Below are positions 7,640 to 15,491 of a DNA stretch of 45,068 bases, piece after piece. This DNA comes from Terriglobales bacterium. Lineage in GTDB: Bacteria; Acidobacteriota; Terriglobia; Terriglobales; Acidobacteriaceae. Each line of letters starts with the position of its first letter. Positions within the stretch are counted from its first letter, which is position 1. The notes below the pieces were generated by a model. It was not told where the DNA came from, ran no database searches, and worked only from the letters and a program-made list of their open reading frames with translations. The translations under genes were made by a program, and so were the position numbers. Where the stretch lies: the NCBI GenBank assembly GCA_035764005.1, contig DASTZZ010000004.1, positions 1 through 45,068 of the forward strand. Reading direction: 5' to 3'.

Positions 7640-8424
7640 GAGTCGTCGTAAAAATCGGAGGCGCTGCGCTCGACAACCGCGAACTGGTGAAGAAATGCGC
7701 GCGGGCCATCGTCGATCTCGCCGATGGCAATCACCACCAGGTTGCTGTCGTTCATGGCGGCGGCACGGAGCTCACGCGCACACTGCATCAACTCGGCAAA
7801 GAAAGCAATTTCATCAATGGCCTGCGTGTGACCGATTCGGAAACGCGCGATGTTGCGTTGATGGTACTGGCAGGCAAGGTAAACAAAGCTCTGGTCGCAG
7901 AGATTGCCGCTTTGGGAAAGCCTGCGATCGGCATGTGCGGCGCCGACGGCATGAGCTTCCGCGCGCGCAAGAAGAAGACCAATGGCTGCGATCTCGGGTA
8001 CGTGGGCGAGATCTGCTCGGCAGACTCGCGCTGGATCGAAGCCATCTGGACTGCTGGCGGCATTCCGGTGATCTCGAGTGTTGCGCTCGGCACTGATGGT
8101 CAGTATTACAACGTGAACGCTGATCAAACGGCCGCTGCCTGCGCGGTGGCTTGCAAAGCGCATGCGCTCATCTTCCTGACCGACGTTGCCGGGGTGAAGA
8201 GTGCCGATGGCTCCGTCATTCGCTGGCTGCAGATGAAACAGATTCAGGATCTCGTCAAGACCTCGGTGGTTAACGGCGGCATGCTTCCCAAATTGGAAGC
8301 CTGCCAGGAGGCCTTGCGCCGTGGCGTTGGACGCGTGCGCATCCTGCCGGCGAGCGAAGCAAATCTTCTTCCCGATTTCTATACCTGCAAGATCGATTGC
8401 GGTACTGAGGTGATGGTGGCATGA
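7636..8424 (+). CDS. argB: Acetylglutamate kinase
   Basis: A 262-residue amino-acid kinase that phosphorylates N-acetylglutamate with ATP. The glycine loop KIGGAA lies at the N-terminus, VHGGGTEL follows, and NVNADQTA and FLTDVAGVK are the nucleotide and substrate motifs. The start is TTG 7636, overlapping the argC stop; GGGAGG lies upstream. It begins directly with the beta-strand RVVVKIGG and lacks the extra N-terminal helix that arginine-inhibited kinases use to form hexamers, so it is probably arginine-insensitive (inference from family structure). The stop overlaps argD by ATGA. Confidence 0.95.
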   Translation: MRVVVKIGGAALDNRELVKKCARAIVDLADGNHHQVAVVHGGGTELTRTLHQLGKESNFINGLRVTDSETRDVALMVLAGKVNKALVAEIAALGKPAIGMCGADGMSFRARKKKTNGCDLGYVGEICSADSRWIEAIWTAGGIPVISSVALGTDGQYYNVNADQTAAACAVACKAHALIFLTDVAGVKSADGSVIRWLQMKQIQDLVKTSVVNGGMLPKLEACQEALRRGVGRVRILPASEANLLPDFYTCKIDCGTEVMVA

Positions 8425-9710
8425 AGCTGGCGAAGGTGAAAGAGAAAGAGGCACGGCTGCTGCTGCCGACCTACGACCGTCAACCGCTGCTGCTCGAACG
8501 TGGCAAAGGTGTACATCTCTACGACTCCGACGGCAAGAAATATCTGGACTTCGTGAGTGGTATCGGCGTGAATGCGCTCGGCTATGGCGATCGTGCGGTG
8601 CTGAAGACGATCGCGAAACAGTCGGCGAAGCTGATTCACACGTCCAATCTCTATTACCACGAGTTCACAGCAGAGATCGCGGAGAGGCTCACTCGCATTT
8701 CTGGACTCGATTGCGTCTTTCTCTCGAACAGCGGCACAGAAGCGTTTGAAGCAGCGCTCAAGATCGCGCGGGCATACGCGAAGAAAACCGCGAGTTCCGG
8801 ATCGGAACCGAAGTGGCGAGTGCTGGCGATGGAGAACTCGTTCCATGGCCGCACGTACGGCGCGATGTCCACTACAGGGCAATCGAAGTATCGCGATGCC
8901 TTCGCGCCCGTTGTTCCTGGCGTGGAGTTCGTGAAGTTTAACGATGTCGAAGACCTCAAGCAGAAGTTCAACGAGAGCGTCTGCGCCGTCGCGCTGGAAG
9001 TAGTACAGGGTGAAGGTGGAATTCAGCCGGTTACGCGCGATTTTCTCGAAACCGCGCGCGCTCTTACTGCAGGCAGCGGCGCGCTGCTGATCATCGATGA
9101 AATTCAGAGTGGGATCGGGCGCACGGGCGAGTGGTTTGCATTTCAGCATTACGGAATCAAGCCTGATGTGCTTACGGTCGCAAAGCCAATCGCAGGCGGA
9201 CTCGCACTTGGTGCGGTTCTCACCACGAACGAGGCCGCGAGCTGTCTCAAACCGGGAATGCATGGAAGCACCTTCGGTGGAGGTCCGCTGGCGTGTGCTG
9301 TGGCGTGCACCGTGCTCGACGAGATTGAAAAGCGGAAGCTGGTTAAGTCGAATCGCGAACTGGGCAAGTACTTCGTCAAGCAGCTTGAGAAGTTGAAAAA
9401 GAAGCACAGCTCACTCCGCGTTGTGCGGGGACTTGGATTGATGGTTGCGGCGGAACTCGACGACGCAGAGCTCGCCAAGGCAACGGTCTCTACCATGCTG
9501 GAGCGGGGCATCATCATCAATCGTACGCATGACACTTCGCTGCGTTTTCTGCCGCCGTACACGATTGGCAAGAAGCACATCGATCAGGTTGTCGATGCGC
9601 TGGATGCGACCCTGAAGCAGCTTGGGAAGACGCAGAAGAAGTCGCAGAAGAAATCACACGCGCAGCACGCGCCGGAGCCGGAGCTGGTTGCGCAAGGGAG
9701 CGCACGTTGA
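8421..9710 (+). CDS. argD: Acetylornithine aminotransferase
   Basis: A 429-residue class III aminotransferase making N-acetylornithine from the semialdehyde with glutamate as donor. NSGTEAFEAALK, FHGRTYG and the aspartate of IIDEIQSGIGRTG are visible; the PLP lysine is Lys255 in VAKPIAGG. The length is slightly above usual because of a Lys/Gln/Ser-rich C-terminal tail (about residues 394-429, KKSQKKS) that looks disordered and is not part of the fold. The enzyme may also act in lysine synthesis, as in other bacteria. It overlaps both neighbours by four bases. Confidence 0.94.
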   Translation: MKLAKVKEKEARLLLPTYDRQPLLLERGKGVHLYDSDGKKYLDFVSGIGVNALGYGDRAVLKTIAKQSAKLIHTSNLYYHEFTAEIAERLTRISGLDCVFLSNSGTEAFEAALKIARAYAKKTASSGSEPKWRVLAMENSFHGRTYGAMSTTGQSKYRDAFAPVVPGVEFVKFNDVEDLKQKFNESVCAVALEVVQGEGGIQPVTRDFLETARALTAGSGALLIIDEIQSGIGRTGEWFAFQHYGIKPDVLTVAKPIAGGLALGAVLTTNEAASCLKPGMHGSTFGGGPLACAVACTVLDEIEKRKLVKSNRELGKYFVKQLEKLKKKHSSLRVVRGLGLMVAAELDDAELAKATVSTMLERGIIINRTHDTSLRFLPPYTIGKKHIDQVVDALDATLKQLGKTQKKSQKKSHAQHAPEPELVAQGSAR

Positions 9711-10732
9711 GCACTCGACCTATGCAGTCCGTTTCCACCGGTCCGCTGCCGGTTATGCAGACCTGGTGTGAGGACCTCATCTCCATCAACGATCTCGGTC
9801 CGAGCGGCGTAGCCGCCGTACTTGATCTCGCCGCGCTGGTCAAGGCGCGTCCGGAAGATTTCCGTGGCGCGCTCGCCGGCAAGCAGGTCGTGATGTTCTT
9901 CGAGAAACCCTCGCTGCGCACTCGGCTCACCTTCGAGGCTGGAATCACCAGCCTCGGCGGACACGCTTTCTTTGTCGATCAGACAGCCTCGCGCATCGAT
10001 GCGCGCGAGAGTTTGAGTGACATCGCGCACAATCTCGAACGCTGGGTTGATGGCATCGTTCTGCGTACTTTTGCGCACGCAACTGTCACCAGCATGGCCG
10101 AGCACGCCAGCATTCCGGTTATCAACGCCCTCAGCGAACTGGAGCATCCGTGCCAGGCGCTGGCCGACTACCTCACGCTGCAGGAGAAATTCGGCGATCT
10201 ACACAACGTGAGGCTTGCTTACGTGGGCGACGGAAACAACGTTGCGCATTCTCTGCTGCTTACGGCTGCTTGTCTCGGCAGCACGATTCGTGTAGCAACG
10301 CCGGAAGGCTACGGCCCAAATCCGGAAATCGTCAAGCAAGCGAAGGCGATTGCCGCAACCACCGGCGCGACAATCCAAGTCCTTACCGATATCACGAAGA
10401 CAGTCGCTGGAGCGGATGCGGTCTACACCGACGTTTGGGCCAGCATGGGACAGGAGAGCGAAGCCGCACAGCGCAAGCAGATCTTCGGCGGATATCAGGT
10501 GAACGACAAGCTATTCGCCTCTGCCGCGCCGCATGCGCTCTTCATGCACTGTTTGCCTGCGCATCGCGGCGATGAAGTTACTAACGACGTAATCGATTCA
10601 GCGCGCTCGGTGGTCTTCGATCAAGCTGAGAATCGCCTTCACGTTCAGAAAGCAATCTTGCTGATGCTGCTCGGCGGCAGCATCCATCGTTTCAACGCCG
10701 GGTTGAAGAATCCAAGGAGAATTCATGCCTGA
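9707..10732 (+). CDS. argF: Ornithine carbamoyltransferase
   Basis: A 341-residue transcarbamylase that makes citrulline from ornithine and carbamoyl phosphate. The carbamoyl-phosphate site is S69-L-R-T-R73 (Leu in place of the usual Thr) with HPCQ at 147-150. The ornithine-side motifs are D242 with S246-M-G248, and HCLPAHRGDEV begins at His281. The SMG loop favours true ornithine over N-acetylornithine as substrate. The start is given as TTG 9707, with AAGGGAG six bases upstream and overlap with the argD stop; ATG 9722 is an alternative. The stop overlaps argG by eight bases. Confidence 0.94.
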   Translation: MSTRPMQSVSTGPLPVMQTWCEDLISINDLGPSGVAAVLDLAALVKARPEDFRGALAGKQVVMFFEKPSLRTRLTFEAGITSLGGHAFFVDQTASRIDARESLSDIAHNLERWVDGIVLRTFAHATVTSMAEHASIPVINALSELEHPCQALADYLTLQEKFGDLHNVRLAYVGDGNNVAHSLLLTAACLGSTIRVATPEGYGPNPEIVKQAKAIAATTGATIQVLTDITKTVAGADAVYTDVWASMGQESEAAQRKQIFGGYQVNDKLFASAAPHALFMHCLPAHRGDEVTNDVIDSARSVVFDQAENRLHVQKAILLMLLGGSIHRFNAGLKNPRRIHA

Positions 10733-11948
10733 GAAAGTAGTACTCGCATATTCAGGGGGCCTCGACACCTCCATCATCATTCCCTGGCTCAAGGAGAACT
10801 ACTCCTACGACGTAATCGCCATGGTCGCTGGCGTCGGCCAGGGCGAGGACCTCGACGCCGTTGTCGCCAAAGCGAAGAAGACCGGCGCATCGAGGGTCGT
10901 GGTGCGTGACATGCGCGAGGAGTTCCTCACCGATTACGTCTTCCCAGCGATCGCTGCTGGAGCGGTGTACGAGCACAAGTATCTGCTCGGAACTTCGCTT
11001 GCGCGTCCTGTGATCGCGAAGCATCAGGTAGAAGTTGCACTGCAGGAGAATGCCACCGCAGTCGCTCATGGCTGTACCGGGAAGGGAAACGATCAGGTAC
11101 GCTTCGAGCACGCGTATCAGGCTCTCGCTCCGCAGCTCAAGGTCATCGCTCCGTGGCGCGAATGGGATCTGAAGTCGCGTGAAGACTGCCTCGCGTATGC
11201 CGAGAGCCGCGGTATTCCTGTGGCTGCGAGCCGCGAGAAGATCCACAGCCGCGACCGCAACCTGCTGCACATCAGCCACGAAGGCGGAGAGCTGGAAGAT
11301 CCGACCAATGCGCCGCTCGAGACAACGTGGCAGTGGACCAACTCTCCGCAAGAAGCGCCGAACGAGGCCGAGCAGGTTGAGATCGGCTTCGCTCAGGGCG
11401 TTCCCGTTTCGGTAAACGGCAAGAGCCTGTCACCGGTCGCGCTGCTGGAAAAATTGAACGACATCGGAGCCAAGCACGGTGTTGGCCGCGTCGATCTCGT
11501 CGAAAACCGTTTTGTTGGTATCAAATCGCGCGGCTGCTATGAAACGCCTGGCGGCACGCTGTTGCTGACTGCTCATCGCGAGCTCGAAGCGCTCTGCCTT
11601 GATCGCGATCTCATGCACTTCAAGCAGCACCTCGCGCTCAAGTACGCCGAGCTGGTTTACTTCGGCCTCTGGTTCACGCCTTTGCGCGAATCGCTAGATG
11701 CCTTCGTGACCAGCACACAGAAGGACGTCACTGGCACGGTCGGGCTAAGCCTCTACAAAGGCAATGTCTCGGTCACGAGCCGCAAATCGGAGTACTCGCT
11801 CTATCGCACCGATCTGTCATCGTTCACGATGGGCGAGAGCTACGACCAGAAGGACGCGGCCGGATTCATCCGTATCCTTGGCCTGCCGGCGCGCTCGCGT
11901 GCGATCCTGCGCAAGCAGACTCCAGAAGAAGAGGCGGTCTCGGCGTGA
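10725..11948 (+). CDS. argG: Argininosuccinate synthase
   Basis: A 407-residue ATP-dependent ligase joining citrulline and aspartate. The N-terminal PP-loop AYSGGLDTS binds ATP; GCTGKGNDQVRFE and the citrulline-binding SREKIHSRDRN region follow. The length is typical of bacterial ArgG. ATG 10725 has AAGGAG five bases upstream, inside the end of argF. The stop overlaps the argH start (GTGA). Confidence 0.96.
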   Translation: MPEKVVLAYSGGLDTSIIIPWLKENYSYDVIAMVAGVGQGEDLDAVVAKAKKTGASRVVVRDMREEFLTDYVFPAIAAGAVYEHKYLLGTSLARPVIAKHQVEVALQENATAVAHGCTGKGNDQVRFEHAYQALAPQLKVIAPWREWDLKSREDCLAYAESRGIPVAASREKIHSRDRNLLHISHEGGELEDPTNAPLETTWQWTNSPQEAPNEAEQVEIGFAQGVPVSVNGKSLSPVALLEKLNDIGAKHGVGRVDLVENRFVGIKSRGCYETPGGTLLLTAHRELEALCLDRDLMHFKQHLALKYAELVYFGLWFTPLRESLDAFVTSTQKDVTGTVGLSLYKGNVSVTSRKSEYSLYRTDLSSFTMGESYDQKDAAGFIRILGLPARSRAILRKQTPEEEAVSA

Positions 11949-13348
11949 AGATGTGGTCAGGCCGGTTCCGCCGGCCGTTGAATCCGGACTTCGAGCAGTG
12001 GCAGCGGTCGTTTCCGTTCGACAAACGACTTCTCCCGCAGGAGATCGCCGCCAGCAGCGCGCACGCACGTGCGCTCGCGCGCGCAGGTGTGCTCTCCGCC
12101 GCGGAGCTGAAATCGCTGCTGGAGGCGCTGGACCACATCAAGCACGCGGCGGTGAGCGATCCGCAATTCGTACAGGACAGCGAGGCTGAGGATGTTCATC
12201 ACTTTCTCGAGCGTCGTCTGGTCGAGCTTGCCGGTGAAGTTGGACTCAAGCTGCACACTGGCCGCAGCCGAAACGAGCAGATCGCGACCGACCTGCGCCT
12301 GTTTGTGCGTGACGCCATCGACGAGCTTCAGAGCAAGCTGGTTGAGTTTGTCGAAGCGATTGCCGAGAAGGCGACAGCAGCAGGCAATGCCGCGATGCCG
12401 GCGCACACGCACTTGCAAGCGGCTGAGCCGGTACTAGTCGCTCATTGGCTGCTGACGTACGCCGAAATGCTGTTGCGCGATCACTCGCGCCTCGGTGACT
12501 GCCGCGCGCGCTTGAACTTCTGTCCGCTCGGTTCCGGTGCAGTCGCGGGAGCGACGCTTACGCTCGACCGCGAAGGCATGGCTGCGGAACTCGGCTTCAC
12601 GGCTCCCACTTTCAACAGCATCGACGCGACCAGCGATCGTGATTTCGCCATCGAGTTCGCGCAGGCTGCTTCCATTTTGGGAATTCATCTGAGCCGCTGG
12701 GCGGAGGAGACGATCCTTTTCTCCACTCGCGAGTTCGGATTCGTGCGCTTGCCCGAAACGTACTCGACCGGCAGCAGCGCCATGCCGCAGAAGATGAATC
12801 CTGATGCGCTGGAGCTGGTCCGTGGTAAAGCCGGACGGCTGGCAGGAGCTGCGACAACGCTGCTTATGACTGTTAAAGGCCTGCCGCTCGCCTACAACAA
12901 AGATCTGCAGGAAACGCAGGAACCGGTCTTCGATGCCGCTGATACTTCATTGCAGTGCGTGAAAACGGCAATCGGCGTTATGCGCGACTGCGAGTTTGAT
13001 TTTACGCGCATGGGCGCAGCAGCCGAGTGCGGATTCATGAACGCTATGGCTGCGGCAACGTATCTGTCATCAAAAGGAGTTCCATTTCGGTCTGCTCATG
13101 AGGTTATTGGCAAAGCAGTCAGCTTTTGCCTGGATCGTGGCTGCGAATTATCTGATGTGACGCTCGACGAGCTCAAGCAGTTCAGTCCAGCGTTTGATCA
13201 GGATTTCTATTCCGCCGCCACTCTCGATGCCGTCCTGGGTTGTCATGATGTTCAGGGCGGCACTAACCCCGCGCGCGTGCGCGCGGCGCTAGTTCATCTC
13301 GATGAGCGCGTTCGCGCGCTTCAGGAGGCACTCCATGCTCACGCGTAG
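11945..13348 (+). CDS. argH: Argininosuccinate lyase
   Basis: A 467-residue member of the fumarase/aspartase superfamily that splits argininosuccinate into arginine and fumarate. The signature GSSAMPQKMNPD begins at Gly276, and HTGRSRNEQIATDLRL and the TS.D.DFAIEF region (TSDRDFAIEF) are present. GTG 11945 overlaps the argG stop; ATG 11951 is an in-frame alternative, but its spacing to the upstream GAGG is too long. The C-terminus overlaps the following acetyltransferase gene by 14 bases. Confidence 0.96.
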   Translation: MKMWSGRFRRPLNPDFEQWQRSFPFDKRLLPQEIAASSAHARALARAGVLSAAELKSLLEALDHIKHAAVSDPQFVQDSEAEDVHHFLERRLVELAGEVGLKLHTGRSRNEQIATDLRLFVRDAIDELQSKLVEFVEAIAEKATAAGNAAMPAHTHLQAAEPVLVAHWLLTYAEMLLRDHSRLGDCRARLNFCPLGSGAVAGATLTLDREGMAAELGFTAPTFNSIDATSDRDFAIEFAQAASILGIHLSRWAEETILFSTREFGFVRLPETYSTGSSAMPQKMNPDALELVRGKAGRLAGAATTLLMTVKGLPLAYNKDLQETQEPVFDAADTSLQCVKTAIGVMRDCEFDFTRMGAAAECGFMNAMAAATYLSSKGVPFRSAHEVIGKAVSFCLDRGCELSDVTLDELKQFSPAFDQDFYSAATLDAVLGCHDVQGGTNPARVRAALVHLDERVRALQEALHAHA

Positions 13349-13850
13349 AGCGATCCTGCCGGATGTTGAGCAGATCCATAAACTCATCGCGAATTACTCA
13401 CCTGACGGCACGCTGCTGCCGCGCACCCTTGCCGAGCTTTCGGAAAACGTGCGCGATTTCACTGTCGTCGAAGAAGACGGCGAGATCATCGCCTGTGGCG
13501 CGCTGCACTTCTATGGCCGCCACCTCACTGAGATCCGCTCGATCGCAGTCTCGCCCGAGCACAAAGGGAAAGGCGCCGGCCGCGTGCTGATCGAGGCTCT
13601 GCTCGAGGAAGCCGAGCACCACAAGATCCGGTGCGTGTGCCTGTTCACACGTATTCCGGAATTCTTCGCTAAGTTCGGATTTGACTATGCGAGCAGAGAA
13701 GTACTGCCCGACAAGATCTACAAGGATTGTCTGAAGTGCCCGCGACTCCACGCGTGCGATGAAGTCGCCATGTATCGGGGATCGCTACCAAAGGTGGCGC
13801 CGGTGAAACTTGAGGATATTCAAGTGCCGCTGCACGCGTTGCGGGCTTGA
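13335..13850 (+). CDS. argA: Short-form N-acetylglutamate synthase (GNAT)
   Basis: A 171-residue GNAT acetyltransferase with the acetyl-CoA loop SPEHKGKGAGRVLIEALL at about residues 75-92. It resembles the short ArgA-type synthases, which consist only of the acetyltransferase domain; the amino-acid-kinase domain that senses arginine in E. coli ArgA is absent. As last gene of the arg operon it would supply N-acetylglutamate for argB. ATG 13335 has AGGAGG six bases upstream and lies within the end of argH. The ORF extends upstream to 13302, but without such a signal. The function is inferred from family resemblance and operon context. Confidence 0.82.
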   Translation: MLTRRAILPDVEQIHKLIANYSPDGTLLPRTLAELSENVRDFTVVEEDGEIIACGALHFYGRHLTEIRSIAVSPEHKGKGAGRVLIEALLEEAEHHKIRCVCLFTRIPEFFAKFGFDYASREVLPDKIYKDCLKCPRLHACDEVAMYRGSLPKVAPVKLEDIQVPLHALRA

Positions 13851-14102
13851 TCATCTACGGCCGACGTCGCGCTCCGATTTCCACTTCTCCCAGTCAAACG
13901 GGCCGAGTTTCAGTGCCTCGGCTCGCTTTCGAATGCGTACCATCGCTTCCTCAGCATTACTCGTCTGCGCCTTTCGAATAGTGGGCACCAGCCGCGCGAT
14001 TGATTTGCTATTGCGAGTAATCAGTATCTCCTCGCCTTGGCAAACGTCATCCAGAATCGCCGAGAACCTCGTTGCAGCTTCTGCCTCATCAATCTCTCGC
14101 AT
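13851..14102 (-). CDS. Phd/YefM-family antitoxin, apparently orphan
   Basis: An 83-residue protein with the typical Phd/YefM N-terminal fold (MREIDEAEAATRFSAILDD, then GEEILITRNSKSIARLVP) and a flexible C-terminal tail ending FDWEKWKSERDVGRR that would bind a VapC/Doc-type toxin. No toxin gene follows: the next DNA downstream is the convergent acetyltransferase gene, whose stop abuts this one. It lies 25 bases after a 39-codon ORF on the same strand. It may be a relic or act as a stand-alone repressor. The start signal is weak. Confidence 0.78.
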   Translation of the reverse strand: MREIDEAEAATRFSAILDDVCQGEEILITRNSKSIARLVPTIRKAQTSNAEEAMVRIRKRAEALKLGPFDWEKWKSERDVGRR

Positions 14103-14127
14103 GGGAATAGCTGCCTCGCCGAAATCC

Positions 14128-14247
14128 TTATTTCTTTTTCTGGGTGCCAGCCAATTTTGCCTTTAGCGCCTCGCGCTTCTCGCGCATCTTCACGAGTTTC
14201 TTGCGGCGTCGGTTATCGCGAGCCTTATCTCCGTTGATTAATGACAT
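14128..14247 (-). CDS. 39-residue basic small protein
   Basis: A short ORF, starting MSLINGDKARDNRRRKKLVK and ending TQKKK, with about 40 per cent Lys plus Arg. The start codon is preceded by AAGGAG seven bases upstream, one of the better ribosome-binding sites in the window. It lies between the LysR gene and the Phd-type antitoxin on the same strand. The composition suggests nucleic-acid or ribosome binding, but no family can be assigned with certainty. Confidence 0.6.
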   Translation of the reverse strand: MSLINGDKARDNRRRKKLVKMREKREALKAKLAGTQKKK

Positions 14248-14286
14248 GAGTGCTCTCCTTTGGTTTGAAGAACTGTATCAGATTGA

Positions 14287-15198
14287 CTAGCGCTCCACCG
14301 CGTACATGTAGTCCTCACGCGAGTGCGCGAATGACTGCGCCACTCGCAGGAAGGCCTTCGCGGCATGCGAAAGCTGCGAGCGCTTGCGATAGACGATACG
14401 CAGCTTGCGCTCGAACTGCAGTTCCGGAACGGGAACGTTGACAAGCTTCGTTCCAAGATCTTCCTCAACAGAAATGCGCGGCAGAAGCGCGACTCCATTT
14501 CCCATCGCCACAAATTTCTTGATCGATTCAATCGTCGGCAGCTCGACATTCATGTTGAGCGGCGTCTTCGATTTGCGGAACGCGTCGATGACCTTGAGCC
14601 GATATGGAGACTGTACGTTGTGGGCGATGAAGACTTCGGCTCCTAGCTGCTGGATCTTTACTCGCTCCTGACCTGCGAGCGGATGCTTGCGGTGAACAAT
14701 GAACGTAAGCTGGTCGGAATAGACCGAGATCGATTGCAAATCCGGCGAATTGGGCCTGAATGAGACCACACCAAGCTCAGCGTTGTGGTTGAGCAATTCG
14801 TCGGGAATCCGGCTCGCGAGCGAACGCTGGACAGCGATCTTGATGGTTGGATATAACCGCCGAAATTCATCCAGAACCGGGAGGAGATATAGGCACGTGA
14901 ACTCGTTCGCCGCGATACTAAGGCGGCCTCGATTCAGCTCTCGGAGTTCGGTGAGTGCTCCCTGAGCCTCCAAGCGCAAATTGACGAGTTTCTGCGCGTA
15001 CTCGAATACGACTTGTCCGGCATCCGTAAGCGTGCCGTCGCGCGACGAGCGATCGAGCAGCGCCTCACCCAATTCCTCTTCGAGCTTACGAATGGTCTGG
15101 CTGATCGCCGGCTGGCTGCGGTTCAGCTTGTGCGCGGCGCGCGAAAAGCTGCCTTCCTGAACGACGGCAATGAAGGTTTGGAGTTGGAAGAGGTCCAT
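14287..15198 (-). CDS. LysR-family transcriptional regulator
   Basis: A 303-residue LTTR. The N-terminal helix-turn-helix (FIAVVQEGSFSRAAHKLNRS) starts at residue 9 and a linker helix follows; the periplasmic-binding-protein-like effector domain runs from about residue 90 to the end. It is divergent from leuA, the usual arrangement for an LTTR and its target, and the leuA promoter contains a T-N11-A palindrome. It is therefore a candidate regulator of leucine synthesis, but the effector cannot be read from sequence. Confidence 0.9.
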   Translation of the reverse strand: MDLFQLQTFIAVVQEGSFSRAAHKLNRSQPAISQTIRKLEEELGEALLDRSSRDGTLTDAGQVVFEYAQKLVNLRLEAQGALTELRELNRGRLSIAANEFTCLYLLPVLDEFRRLYPTIKIAVQRSLASRIPDELLNHNAELGVVSFRPNSPDLQSISVYSDQLTFIVHRKHPLAGQERVKIQQLGAEVFIAHNVQSPYRLKVIDAFRKSKTPLNMNVELPTIESIKKFVAMGNGVALLPRISVEEDLGTKLVNVPVPELQFERKLRIVYRKRSQLSHAAKAFLRVAQSFAHSREDYMYAVER

Positions 15199-15207
15199 GG
15201 GGTGCGG

Positions 15208-15358
15208 CAGTCAGCATTCAGCAGTCAGCACTCAGCATTGGCGATTGTCTGTATGTTGCCCATTTCTGATTCCCTACAGTTTCGGCGCGGGTACGTTTAA
15301 AGCGATCGGCAAGACCATTTGTCGGTGTTGCTGATTGCTGACCGCTGATTGCCGAATG
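15208..15358. repeat. Inverted pair of degenerate CAGCATT-type tandem repeats
   Basis: At 15208-15240 a run of TCAGCA-type units occurs (TCAGCATTCAGCAGTCAGCA and onward). At about 15326-15358 the reverse complement of a similar run occurs (TTGCTGATTGCTGACCGCTG and onward). The two arms match at most positions and flank about 85 bp. They occupy the divergent lysR-leuA region. Confidence 0.55.
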
Positions 15359-15414
15359 CTTATATTCCCATAAGCTTCTCAAATACTACCATTCAGCATT
15401 ATGATTCCATAAAA

Positions 15415-15435
15415 ATTATAAGCTTGGATTATAAT
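15415..15435. promoter_or_regulatory. LTTR-type palindrome overlapping a -10 box upstream of leuA
   Basis: ATTATAA, seven bases and TTATAAT form a perfect 7-bp inverted repeat containing the T-N11-A pattern of LysR-family sites. Its right arm includes TATAAT (15430-15435), a consensus -10 about 57 bp before leuA, with no good -35. A second ATAAGCTT occurs near 15370. This fits control of leuA by the divergent LysR protein. Confidence 0.5.
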
Positions 15436-15491
15436 TATCCGAGTCGTAGAACAGTGGGTTGGCTGTACGAAACCCGACCTGAGGAAGGCCT

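Noticed and set aside
8379-9407. 342-codon open frame on the minus strand over argD
   Set aside because: It is antisense to argD and has an Arg/His/Cys-rich composition typical of shadow frames.
9707-10732. argF as N-acetylornithine carbamoyltransferase
   Set aside because: The D242...S246-M-G248 loop and HCLP motif are those of ornithine carbamoyltransferase.
13600-13851. VapC or Doc toxin gene after the Phd-type antitoxin
   Set aside because: The downstream DNA is the convergent acetyltransferase gene, and no minus-strand toxin frame is visible.
15299-15491. Leucine attenuator leader peptide before leuA
   Set aside because: No short frame with a run of Leu codons is present in the leader.
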